From Falsirhodobacter flavus (GTDB taxonomy: Bacteria > Pseudomonadota > Alphaproteobacteria > Rhodobacterales > Rhodobacteraceae), in NCBI GenBank assembly GCA_029846755.1, contig JARWBI010000004.1:62001-126000 (forward strand): 64,000 nt of DNA, read 5' to 3'. The notes under the pieces are model-generated. The model was not told the origin of the DNA, did not search any database, and worked only from the letters and a program-made list of their open reading frames with translations. This document shows, one piece after another, positions 43,378 through 51,156 of the stretch (position 1 is its first letter; each line of letters begins with the position of its first letter). The position numbers and the translations under genes are program-made.

Positions 43378-44388
43378 GTGCGGGCGGGGCTGTTTCTTGC
43401 GGTGCTTGCCACGGCGGGCCACGCGCAGACCGCCCCCACCGGCGTTCCCCGCAACCTGACCGTCGCGCCGCCGGGGGCCAGCGATGTCGCGCTGGCCGAA
43501 GCGGATGTGCCCAGCGGCCGCTTTTCCGGCCCGTGGCAGACGGGGGCGCTGGAGGGGTTCAGGTTCCGGCGTTTCCCCGATGCGACCGCCTCGGTCGGGC
43601 CGGATCAGCAGATGGGCGAATGGCGCATCGACATCGCCTGCGCGCCGCAGACGGGGGCTTGCGAATACACCCCGCATGGCACGCCGCCCGAAGATGCAGG
43701 AGCCGTGGCGCGGCGTCTGGGCGGATGGCTGGTGCGTTTGCCGCCGCCGCCCGCACCGCCCGCACCACCGGAGCCGCCGGAAGCCGAGGAGCCGGCCCCT
43801 CCGCCGCCCGATCCTCCCGAAGAAGCGGCGCCCGTGCCCCCCGCCGCCGTTCCCGCCCCCCCGACCGAACCCAAGCCCGAAGCGCCCCCTGCGCCGCAGC
43901 CAGCCGCCGTGGCCCCGGTCGCGCCGCCGCCGGAACTGGACGCAGCGCCAACCGCCCCCGCCCGGACCGAGTCGCTGGGGCCGACGCTTCCCATGGCCTC
44001 GGCGCCGCCGCCGGCATCGTCGACCCCGGCTGTGGCCGCGCCGCGTGCGGTCGCGACCACGGGCCCCACGGTTCTGCCGCCGGTGGCCTCGCAGCCGCTT
44101 CCGCCGCGATCCGCAACCCCGCGCGCGCCTGCGGCTCTTGCGGTCGCGGCGCAGATCCCCGAACCGCGCTGCGCCTGCATTTGCGATCTGCTGCCGGATG
44201 GCGAGCCGATGGCGCGGCTTCAGGCGCTGCTGGCGCGGGCGGGCCACGATCCCGGCCCCATCGACGGCAGCGTCGGTCCCCGGACCCGCGCCGCCGCGCG
44301 TGAGGCTTTCGGGCCGCAGGTGGATATTTTCGCAGCGGCGGCCTCGCTCGATCTGCTGGAACGCCTGCTATGTTCGGACCCGCAGTGA
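43378..44388 (+). CDS. Periplasmic proline-rich protein with peptidoglycan-binding-like C terminus
   Basis: A 336-residue protein started at GTG 43378 (GGGGAAG upstream, 1 base after the preceding stop). Signal peptide RAGLFLAVLATAGHA. A domain of about 75 residues follows (LEGFRFRRFPDATASVG, then GEWRIDIACAP and CEYTP). Residues about 120-260 are a Pro/Ala/Glu spacer. The C terminus (RLQALLARAGHDPGPIDG, then RTRAAAREAFG) resembles a PG_binding_1 repeat, after a CACIC cluster. The first domain recurs in the next gene. It could span the periplasm between peptidoglycan and the glucan machinery. No known family is recognised overall. Confidence 0.7.
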   Translation: MRAGLFLAVLATAGHAQTAPTGVPRNLTVAPPGASDVALAEADVPSGRFSGPWQTGALEGFRFRRFPDATASVGPDQQMGEWRIDIACAPQTGACEYTPHGTPPEDAGAVARRLGGWLVRLPPPPAPPAPPEPPEAEEPAPPPPDPPEEAAPVPPAAVPAPPTEPKPEAPPAPQPAAVAPVAPPPELDAAPTAPARTESLGPTLPMASAPPPASSTPAVAAPRAVATTGPTVLPPVASQPLPPRSATPRAPAALAVAAQIPEPRCACICDLLPDGEPMARLQALLARAGHDPGPIDGSVGPRTRAAAREAFGPQVDIFAAAASLDLLERLLCSDPQ

Positions 44389-45695
44389 GATGGCAAAGGC
44401 GGGGCGGGGTGATCTGGAAGTCAGGAGCCTTCGCCGCGATGCTGGCGGGCGCTGCCGCCGCGCAGGAGGGGCCGGGACCGGCGCTGGTCGATACATCGTC
44501 CCCCTTCGCGCCGGGCGCGTCCGAGGTGCTGGTCGATACGCCCAACGTCTTCTTCTGGTCCCGGTATCAGCAGGGCGAACGCGACGGCTGGCATTACCGC
44601 CTATACCCGGATGGGCGGGCTGTCATCAGCCGCGACCCGGCGTTCCGGACAGGGCGGCATGCGCTGGACTGCGCGGCGGACTGTGCGGCGCGGCAGGTGC
44701 CGCCCGGGGCCGGGCCGCTGGCCCGCGATCTGGCGCGGTGGGCAGAGTTCGGGGGGCATCCGCCACCCCCCGCACCGCCGCCGATCCCCGGCGCGGATGC
44801 GGCCCCGGTTGCGGTTGCCGAAAGCGCGCCGCTGGGCATTCCGGCCCCGGATGTGCCGCCCACACCGGACACGCCCCCGCAGCCCGTTCCGGCACGCCTG
44901 CCCGAACCGCGTCTGCCCGAACCGCGTTTGCCCGAACCGCGTTTGATCGAAGCGGTGGAGTTCCCCGAGGAACCCGTCGCGACACCGGGCCGCGACACCG
45001 CCCCGCCGACCCCCACGCGCCGTTTCCGGTTCGATTGCAGCATCACCGGAAGCGCCGGGCTGACCTATCGCGCGCCGTCCACGGGGAATCTTCGCAGCGG
45101 AAAGCTGTCGGGCACCGTGGGGTGCAACATCGCGCATCGATCCGGCCTGTCGCTGCGGCTGTCCTTCACCGGCTTTCCCATCGCCTCGCAGCGCAGCGCA
45201 TCGGATTCCAACTTCAGCTATGCGCTGTCATGGCGCGCGCCGATGGGGTTTCTGGTGCAATATGCCAGCTATTCCGGGCGGCTGCCGCGCCAGGCGCAGG
45301 ATGTGGTCGGCGCGTTCGGGCAGGGGGGCTTGCGCGTCTCGCGCCCGCTGCCTGCGTGGGATCTGGGCGCGGCGACGGGGATCGACGCCTTGGGCAAGCT
45401 GAACTGTTCCGGGTTCGCCGCCGTGTCGCGGTCGTCCAAACCCAGCGGCGGCGTGAGTTGCGGCGTCACCGCGTTCCAGAAGCTGACCCTGCGCGCCACG
45501 GCCAACATCTATTCGCCCGGCGATCAGGATGCTTCGGACGCCGATTATACCTACTCGGCCAGCTATGCGATCAACGACAAGCTGGCGGTGGAATACGCGA
45601 ACTATGCGGGCAACCGTTTTGCGTGGAATGGCGGGGGCGACAGCCTTGGCCTGCGCAGCGGGTCGATCCGCATGACCTATCGGTTCAGTTTCTGA
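44370..45695 (+). CDS. Proline-rich protein with C-terminal outer-membrane beta-barrel
   Basis: A 441-residue protein. A signal peptide (WKSGAFAAMLAGAAAA) is followed by an N-terminal domain similar to that of the previous protein (GWHYRLYPDGRAVISRD, then ALDCAADC). Next come a proline-rich linker with three LPEPR repeats and, from about residue 223, some 12 amphipathic strands ending in MTYRFSF with a terminal Phe, as expected for BAM-assembled outer-membrane barrels. It could be the export channel for the operon's polymer. GTG 44409 is an alternative start that would give a more standard signal peptide; ATG 44370 overlaps the preceding gene by 19 bases. Confidence 0.7.
   Translation: MFGPAVRWQRRGGVIWKSGAFAAMLAGAAAAQEGPGPALVDTSSPFAPGASEVLVDTPNVFFWSRYQQGERDGWHYRLYPDGRAVISRDPAFRTGRHALDCAADCAARQVPPGAGPLARDLARWAEFGGHPPPPAPPPIPGADAAPVAVAESAPLGIPAPDVPPTPDTPPQPVPARLPEPRLPEPRLPEPRLIEAVEFPEEPVATPGRDTAPPTPTRRFRFDCSITGSAGLTYRAPSTGNLRSGKLSGTVGCNIAHRSGLSLRLSFTGFPIASQRSASDSNFSYALSWRAPMGFLVQYASYSGRLPRQAQDVVGAFGQGGLRVSRPLPAWDLGAATGIDALGKLNCSGFAAVSRSSKPSGGVSCGVTAFQKLTLRATANIYSPGDQDASDADYTYSASYAINDKLAVEYANYAGNRFAWNGGGDSLGLRSGSIRMTYRFSF
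44898..44942 (+). repeat. Three 15-bp tandem repeats (LPEPR)
   Basis: Units of CTGCCCGAACCGCGT occur three times in frame inside the barrel protein gene (44898, 44913, 44928), the third with T in place of the first C. They encode LPEPR in the proline-rich linker and could change copy number by slippage. Confidence 0.9.
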
Positions 45696-45708
45696 AAGGA
45701 GGGGCAGG

Positions 45709-46605
45709 ATGGTGAAACGTCTGGCCATCGCACTGACCATGATCCTGTCGCTTGCCGGGGCAGGCACCGTGCAGGAGGATGCCAAGATGCGCAGCACCGT
45801 GCTGCGTCAGGGCGTCGGATACGCGGTCTATCTGCCGCCGGGATACGAGGAGGACAGCCGCGCCTATCCCGTCATCTATCTGTTGCACGGGGCGGTGGAC
45901 GGGCAGCCCGCCGACTGGTTCCGCTTTGTCGCCATCGACCGGCTGCTGGACCGCCTGATCGCCGAAGGGCGCATCCCGCCCGTCATCGCCATCGCCCCGG
46001 ACGGGCGGCGCAACGAAGAGAACCTGCCCGCGACCTATTTTCTGGACGATGCCGATGGCGGCTTCGAATGGGAGCGGATGTTCATCACCGAATTCGTCCC
46101 CTATGTCGAACGCCGCTACCGCGCCATTGTGGGGACCGAAGCGCGGATGATGCTGGGCATATCCATGGGCGGTTTCGCGGCAACGGTCTATCAGCTGCGA
46201 TACCCCGACATGTTCGGTGGCGCGGCGGTGCTGAGCGGGGCCTTCCGCACCGATACCGAAATGACGCAGATGGCGCAGCCCCCGTATGAGCGCCGTTTCG
46301 CCGGGGCTTTCGGCGCGGGGCTGGAGGGCGAGGCGCGGCTGAACGAAGCCTATCGGCGGTCCGATCCGGTGGCGATGGCGGCGACGGCCCAGACCTCGCA
46401 GCAGATGGGCTTCGGGTTCTGGTTCGACATCGGCGCGGACGACCCATTCTTTGCCGGAAACGCCGCGATGCATATCGCCCTGCGCGATGCGGGGATCGCC
46501 CATCGGTTCCGTGTGGGACACGGCAAGCACGACTGGCAATACTGGGACGATGCGCTGGAGCCTGCGCTGCTGTTCCTTTCGGACCGAATGCGCCGCCGCG
46601 AATGA
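45709..46605 (+). CDS. Secreted alpha/beta-hydrolase esterase (EsteraseD/CE1-like)
   Basis: A 298-residue serine esterase with signal peptide (VKRLAIALTMILSLAGAGT). VGYAVYLPPGYEEDSRAYPVIYLLHGA opens the alpha/beta-hydrolase core as in feruloyl and S-formylglutathione esterases. The nucleophile elbow is GISMGG with S152; D244 or D245 and H274 (GKHDWQYW) complete a likely triad. It lies 13 bases after the barrel gene, last in the operon. An enzyme removing acyl groups added by the AT3 protein would fit, but the substrate is unknown. Confidence 0.8.
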   Translation: MVKRLAIALTMILSLAGAGTVQEDAKMRSTVLRQGVGYAVYLPPGYEEDSRAYPVIYLLHGAVDGQPADWFRFVAIDRLLDRLIAEGRIPPVIAIAPDGRRNEENLPATYFLDDADGGFEWERMFITEFVPYVERRYRAIVGTEARMMLGISMGGFAATVYQLRYPDMFGGAAVLSGAFRTDTEMTQMAQPPYERRFAGAFGAGLEGEARLNEAYRRSDPVAMAATAQTSQQMGFGFWFDIGADDPFFAGNAAMHIALRDAGIAHRFRVGHGKHDWQYWDDALEPALLFLSDRMRRRE

Positions 46606-46611
46606 GCGGTC

Positions 46612-46628
46612 TTTATACGATCCTTATA
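46612..46628 (+). promoter_or_regulatory. Candidate KdpE site upstream of kdp
   Basis: TTTATA (46612-46617) and CTTATA (46623-46628) are direct repeats 11 bases apart, AT-rich in a GC-rich context, about 100 bases before the first kdp reading frame. OmpR-type regulators such as KdpE bind repeats with this period. Confidence 0.4.
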
Positions 46629-46728
46629 TCTTCGCATCCGCGCCCGTCTCGATTCCCTATGCGACAAGGATCACCTTCGCCGCGATGAGCCGCCCCTTCG
46701 ATGTGGCGGCACGCTATCGAGGTATCGA

Positions 46729-46809
46729 ATGGAAATCCTTGTGCTTTTTCTGATCGCCGGGTTCTTCGCGGCTGGCTTTGCCTATATCCGCGCCTGCGGG
46801 GCGCTCTGA
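46729..46809 (+). CDS. 26-residue membrane microprotein upstream of kdpF
   Basis: A 26-residue single-helix peptide (EILVLFLIAGFFAAGFAYI, then RACGAL). Its TGA overlaps the kdpF ATG by one base (TGATG), so kdpF translation is probably coupled to it. Small one-helix frames of this type precede kdpF in some other bacteria, as I recall it. It could be an extra KdpF-like subunit or just a translational leader. Confidence 0.5.
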   Translation: MEILVLFLIAGFFAAGFAYIRACGAL

Positions 46810-46898
46810 TGTGGGTCGATTACATTCTGGCGGGCGGTGTGACGGCGTTTCTGCTGGTCTATCTGACCTATGCCCTGATCCGGCCGGAGAGGTTCTGA
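46809..46898 (+). CDS. kdpF: Potassium-transporting ATPase subunit KdpF
   Basis: A 29-residue single-helix stabilising subunit of the KdpFABC complex: [22 protein letters not shown] then IRPERF, the typical C-terminal signature. It is short enough to be missed by gene callers. It starts on the stop of the 26-residue leader and ends 1 base before kdpA. Confidence 0.88.
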   Translation: MWVDYILAGGVTAFLLVYLTYALIRPERF

Positions 46899-46899
46899 A

Positions 46900-48570
46900 A
46901 TGACGCTGAACGGCTGGCTTCAGATCCTGCTTTACTGCGGGATCGTCATCGCATTGGTGCGCCCCCTGGGCGGCTACATGTTCCGCGTCTTCTCGGGCGA
47001 GCGCATGTTCCTCGGCCCGATCGAGCGGGCGATCTATGCCGTCGCCGGAACGCGGGGTGAGGATCAGCACTGGACGCGCTATGCGGCGTCGCTGCTGATC
47101 TTCTCGGCGCTCGGGGTTCTGGCGCTTTATCTTTTGCAGCGGGTGCAGGGGGCGCTGCCCTTCAACCCGCAATCGCTGCCGGGCGTGGCGCCGGATCTGG
47201 CATTCAACACGGCGGTCAGCTTCGTGTCTAACACCAACTGGCAGGCCTATGTGGGCGAGGGGACGATGTCCTATCTGACCCAGATGCTGGGGCTGAACGT
47301 GCAGAACTTCGTCTCGGCGGCCAGCGGGATGGCGGTCGCCGTCGCGCTGATCCGCGGCTTCGCGCGGCGATCGGCGTCGGGCTTGGGGAACTTCTGGGTC
47401 GATGTGACGCGGGCGGTGCTGTATGTGCTGCTGCCGATCTGCATCGTCGGAACGCTGGTGCTGGTCTGGCAGGGGGTGCCGCAGAACCTTGCGCCCTATA
47501 CCGCCGCGACCACGCTGGAGGGGGTGCAGCAGACGATCGCGCAGGGGCCGGTCGCCTCGCAGATGATGATAAAACATCTGGGCACCAATGGCGGCGGTTT
47601 CTTCAACGCCAACGCCGCCCATCCGTTCGAGAATCCGACCGCGCTGACCAACCTGATCCACATGGTCTGCATCTTCGCCATCGGGGCGGCGTTCACCAAC
47701 CTGTTTGGGCGCATGGTGGGGGACGAGCGGCAGGGCTGGGCGATCCTGTCGGCGATGGGGGTGATGTTTCTGGTCGGCGTCGCCGTCGTCTATTGGGCCG
47801 AGGCGCAGGGCAACCCGCTGATCGGCACGGCGATGGAGGGCAAGGAGGCGCGTTTCGGCATCGTCGGATCGGCGCTGTTCGCGGTCATCACCACGGCGGC
47901 CTCCTGCGGGGCGGTCAACGCGATGCACGGCTCGCTGTCCGCGCTGGGCGGGATGATCCCGATGCTGAACATGATGCTGGGCGAGGTGGTCGTCGGCGGC
48001 GTGGGCGCGGGGATGTATGGCCTTCTGCTGTTCGTGATCGTGGCGATCTTTATCGCTGGGCTGATGGTGGGGCGCACGCCCGAATACCTTGGCAAGAAGG
48101 TCGAGGGGCGCGAGGTGAAGTTCGCCATGCTGGCGCTTCTGATCCTGCCTCTGGTCATGCTGGGGATGACGGCGGCGGCGGTGGTGCTGCCCGGCGCGCT
48201 GTCCTCGGTGCTGAACCCCGGCCCGCACGGGTTCTCCGAGGTTCTTTACGCCTATGTTTCCGCCGGGGCGAATAACGGGTCGGCCTTTGCCAGCCTGTCC
48301 GCGAACACCCCATGGTACAACCTGACGCTGGGCATCGCGATGCTGGCCGGGCGGTTCGCGATGATCGTGCCGATCCTTGCACTGGCCGGATCGCTTGCAG
48401 GCAAGAAGTCGGTGCCGGTTTCGGATGGGACCCTGCCGACCCATGGGCCGCTGTTCGTCGCGCTGCTGATCGGCGTGATCCTCGTCATGGGCGGGCTGGA
48501 ATTCTTCCCCGCGATCGCCCTTGGCCCCATCGTCGAACACCTTGCCGTCATGGCCGGGCAGACCTTCTGA
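46900..48570 (+). CDS. kdpA: Potassium-transporting ATPase subunit KdpA
   Basis: The potassium channel-like subunit of the high-affinity Kdp pump; 556 residues against 557 in E. coli. Family blocks: [15 protein letters not shown] near the start, selectivity-filter-like loops [49 protein letters not shown] and [19 protein letters not shown]. About ten helices. kdpB follows after 15 bases. Confidence 0.97.
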   Translation: MTLNGWLQILLYCGIVIALVRPLGGYMFRVFSGERMFLGPIERAIYAVAGTRGEDQHWTRYAASLLIFSALGVLALYLLQRVQGALPFNPQSLPGVAPDLAFNTAVSFVSNTNWQAYVGEGTMSYLTQMLGLNVQNFVSAASGMAVAVALIRGFARRSASGLGNFWVDVTRAVLYVLLPICIVGTLVLVWQGVPQNLAPYTAATTLEGVQQTIAQGPVASQMMIKHLGTNGGGFFNANAAHPFENPTALTNLIHMVCIFAIGAAFTNLFGRMVGDERQGWAILSAMGVMFLVGVAVVYWAEAQGNPLIGTAMEGKEARFGIVGSALFAVITTAASCGAVNAMHGSLSALGGMIPMLNMMLGEVVVGGVGAGMYGLLLFVIVAIFIAGLMVGRTPEYLGKKVEGREVKFAMLALLILPLVMLGMTAAAVVLPGALSSVLNPGPHGFSEVLYAYVSAGANNGSAFASLSANTPWYNLTLGIAMLAGRFAMIVPILALAGSLAGKKSVPVSDGTLPTHGPLFVALLIGVILVMGGLEFFPAIALGPIVEHLAVMAGQTF

Positions 48571-48585
48571 CATCGGAGCGAAATC

Positions 48586-50631
48586 ATGACGCAAACAAGC
48601 ATGTTCGATCCCCGCATCCTGATGCCCGCGCTGGGCGGGGCCGTCACCAAGCTGGACCCGCGCAGGCTGGCCCGGAACCCGGTGATCTTCGTCGTGGCCG
48701 TGGTGACGGTGCTGACGACCGTCCTGCTGGTCAGGGATATCGCGACGGGGGGCGCCGATATCGGCTTCAGCTTCCAGATCGTGCTGTGGCTCTGGTTCAC
48801 GGTGCTGTTCGCGAACTTCGCCGAAGCTGTGGCCGAAGGGCGGGGCAAAGCGCAGGCGGAATCGCTGAAGAAGACCCGGACCGATACCGAAGCCACGCTG
48901 GAGAACGGGCGCAAGGTGCCCAGCACCAGCCTGAAGGTCGGCGATGTGGTGATCGTCGAGGCGGGCGAGATCATTCCGTCGGATGGCGAGGTGATCGAAG
49001 GCGTCGCGTCGGTGAACGAGGCCGCGATCACCGGGGAAAGCGCCCCGGTGATCCGCGAATCCGGCGGCGACCGCAGCGCCGTGACCGGCGGCACGCAGGT
49101 GCTGTCCGACCGGATCGTGGTGCGGATCACGGCAGCGGCGGGGTCCACCTTCATCGACCGCATGATCGGTCTGGTCGAAGGCGCCCAACGCCAGAAGACC
49201 CCGAACGAGATCGCGCTGAACATCCTTCTGGCCGGGATGACGCTGATCTTCGTCTTTGCCGTGGCGACGATCCCCAGCTTTGCCAGCTATGCTGGCGGAC
49301 AGATCCCGGTCGTGGTTCTGGTCGCGCTGTTCGTCACGCTGATCCCGACCACCATCGGCGCGCTTCTTTCGGCCATCGGGATCGCGGGGATGGACCGGCT
49401 GGTGCGGTTCAACGTGCTGGCCATGTCGGGCCGCGCGGTCGAGGCGGCGGGCGATATCGACACGCTGCTGCTGGACAAGACCGGCACGATCACGCTGGGC
49501 AACCGTCAGGCGTCGGAGTTCCGGCCCGTGACGGGCGTCACCGCCGAGGAACTGGCCGATGCCGCGCAGCTTGCATCGCTGGCGGACGAGACGCCCGAAG
49601 GGCGGTCGATCACGGTGCTTGCCAAGCAATACGGCATCCGCGCCCGCGACATGTCGGCGCTGAACGCCAGCTTCGTGCCCTTCACCGCCCAAAGCCGGAT
49701 GAGCGGCGTCGACATGGGCGGCATCCAGATCCGCAAGGGCGCGGTCGATGCGATCCTGAAGCATGTCGGCTCGGCCAACAGCGCCACGGGCCGTGGTCGG
49801 GCTGCGGCGGCGGATATGGAACAGGTGCGCCGCATCGGCGAGGATGTGTCGAAGGCCGGCGGCACGCCGCTGGCGGTGGTCCGGGACAACCGGCTGCTGG
49901 GTGTCATCTACCTCAAGGATATCGTGAAGGGCGGCATCCGCGAACGCTTTGCGGAACTGCGCCGCATGGGCATCCGCACGGTGATGATCACCGGCGACAA
50001 CCCCATGACCGCCGCCGCCATCGCCGCCGAGGCTGGGGTGGACGATTTCCTTGCCGAAGCGACGCCGGAAATGAAGCTGGACCTGATCCGCAGCGAACAG
50101 GCCAAGGGCAAGCTGGTCGCCATGTGCGGCGACGGCACCAACGACGCGCCCGCGCTGGCGCAGGCGGATGTGGGCGTCGCGATGAACACCGGAACCGTCG
50201 CCGCGCGCGAGGCGGGGAACATGGTCGATCTGGACAGCGATCCGACCAAACTGATCGAGATCGTGGAGATCGGCAAACAGCTTCTGATGACGCGCGGGGC
50301 GCTGACCACCTTCAGCATCGCCAACGACATCGCCAAATATTTCGCGATCATCCCGGCGATGTTCCTTGCCTTCTATCCCCAGCTCGGCGCGCTGAACGTC
50401 ATGGGGCTGCACAGCCCGCAAAGCGCGATCCTGTCGGCGATCATCTTCAACGCGCTGGTCATCGTTGCGTTGATCCCGCTGTCGCTGCGGGGGGTGAAAT
50501 ACCGCGCCGTGGGGGCGGGCGCGCTTCTGTCGCGCAACATGGCGATCTATGGCCTCGGCGGGATGATCGTTCCCTTCGTCGCGATCAAGCTCATCGACAT
50601 GGCGATCATATCCATAGGACTGGTACAATGA
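48586..50631 (+). CDS. kdpB: Potassium-transporting ATPase ATP-binding subunit KdpB
   Basis: The P-type ATPase subunit, 681 residues. The phosphorylated aspartate is D297 in [17 protein letters not shown] occurs in [15 protein letters not shown], the nucleotide-binding domain has [11 protein letters not shown] and KGAVDAI, and the hinge is [22 protein letters not shown]. The N terminus ([28 protein letters not shown]) is typical KdpB. The stop overlaps the kdpC start. Confidence 0.98.
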   Translation: MTQTSMFDPRILMPALGGAVTKLDPRRLARNPVIFVVAVVTVLTTVLLVRDIATGGADIGFSFQIVLWLWFTVLFANFAEAVAEGRGKAQAESLKKTRTDTEATLENGRKVPSTSLKVGDVVIVEAGEIIPSDGEVIEGVASVNEAAITGESAPVIRESGGDRSAVTGGTQVLSDRIVVRITAAAGSTFIDRMIGLVEGAQRQKTPNEIALNILLAGMTLIFVFAVATIPSFASYAGGQIPVVVLVALFVTLIPTTIGALLSAIGIAGMDRLVRFNVLAMSGRAVEAAGDIDTLLLDKTGTITLGNRQASEFRPVTGVTAEELADAAQLASLADETPEGRSITVLAKQYGIRARDMSALNASFVPFTAQSRMSGVDMGGIQIRKGAVDAILKHVGSANSATGRGRAAAADMEQVRRIGEDVSKAGGTPLAVVRDNRLLGVIYLKDIVKGGIRERFAELRRMGIRTVMITGDNPMTAAAIAAEAGVDDFLAEATPEMKLDLIRSEQAKGKLVAMCGDGTNDAPALAQADVGVAMNTGTVAAREAGNMVDLDSDPTKLIEIVEIGKQLLMTRGALTTFSIANDIAKYFAIIPAMFLAFYPQLGALNVMGLHSPQSAILSAIIFNALVIVALIPLSLRGVKYRAVGAGALLSRNMAIYGLGGMIVPFVAIKLIDMAIISIGLVQ

Positions 50632-51152
50632 TGAAAGAACTTCGTCCCGCCCTTGCGGTCTTCCTGCTTCTGTCGGTGCTGACGGGGCTTGCCTATCCGC
50701 TGGGCATGACCGGGCTGGCGCAGGCGATCTTTCCCGCGCAGGCGAACGGGTCGCTGATCCAGCGGGACGGCGCGGTGATCGGATCGCGCCTGATCGGGCA
50801 GGCTTTCGTGGGCGAGGGGTACTTCCATCCCCGCCCCTCGGCCGTGGATTACGATGCGGCGGCCTCGGGCGGGTCCAACCTTGCGCCGTCCAGTGCGGCG
50901 CTGGTGGAACGGGTGCGCGCGGCGGGGGATGTGCCGGGGGATCTGGCGACCACCTCGGCCAGCGGGCTGGACCCGCATGTCACGCCAGATGGCGCGCGGT
51001 TCCAGATCGCCCGCGTCGCCGCCGCGCGTGGCATACCCGAGGCGCAGGTGGCCGCGCTGGTCGAGGCGCATGTGACGCCGCGCCAGTTGGGAATACTGGG
51101 CGAGCCGGTGGTGAACGTGCTTGAACTGAACCTCGCGCTGGACGAACTCTGA
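50628..51152 (+). CDS. kdpC: Potassium-transporting ATPase subunit KdpC
   Basis: A 174-residue subunit with one N-terminal helix ([28 protein letters not shown]) and a periplasmic domain. [38 protein letters not shown] and [21 protein letters not shown] are diagnostic KdpC blocks. The ATG overlaps the kdpB stop (ATGATGA); the second ATG would remove only one residue. kdpD begins 4 bases after its stop. Confidence 0.96.
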   Translation: MMKELRPALAVFLLLSVLTGLAYPLGMTGLAQAIFPAQANGSLIQRDGAVIGSRLIGQAFVGEGYFHPRPSAVDYDAAASGGSNLAPSSAALVERVRAAGDVPGDLATTSASGLDPHVTPDGARFQIARVAAARGIPEAQVAALVEAHVTPRQLGILGEPVVNVLELNLALDEL

Positions 51153-51156
51153 CCGC

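Noticed and set aside
43740-44160. Antisense glycine- or arginine-rich proteins opposite the proline-rich spacer
   Set aside because: Pure complement effects of Pro/Ala codons. The forward frame has a signal peptide and a structured C-terminal domain.
44898-44942. Short direct repeats as a CRISPR-like array
   Set aside because: They are contiguous 15-bp in-frame codon repeats without spacers, and no cas genes are present.
46714-50628. A 1304-codon open frame antisense to kdpFAB
   Set aside because: It is rich in His, Arg, Asp and Gln, as expected from reading GC-rich codons backwards, and has no domain. The kdp genes on the other strand are certain.
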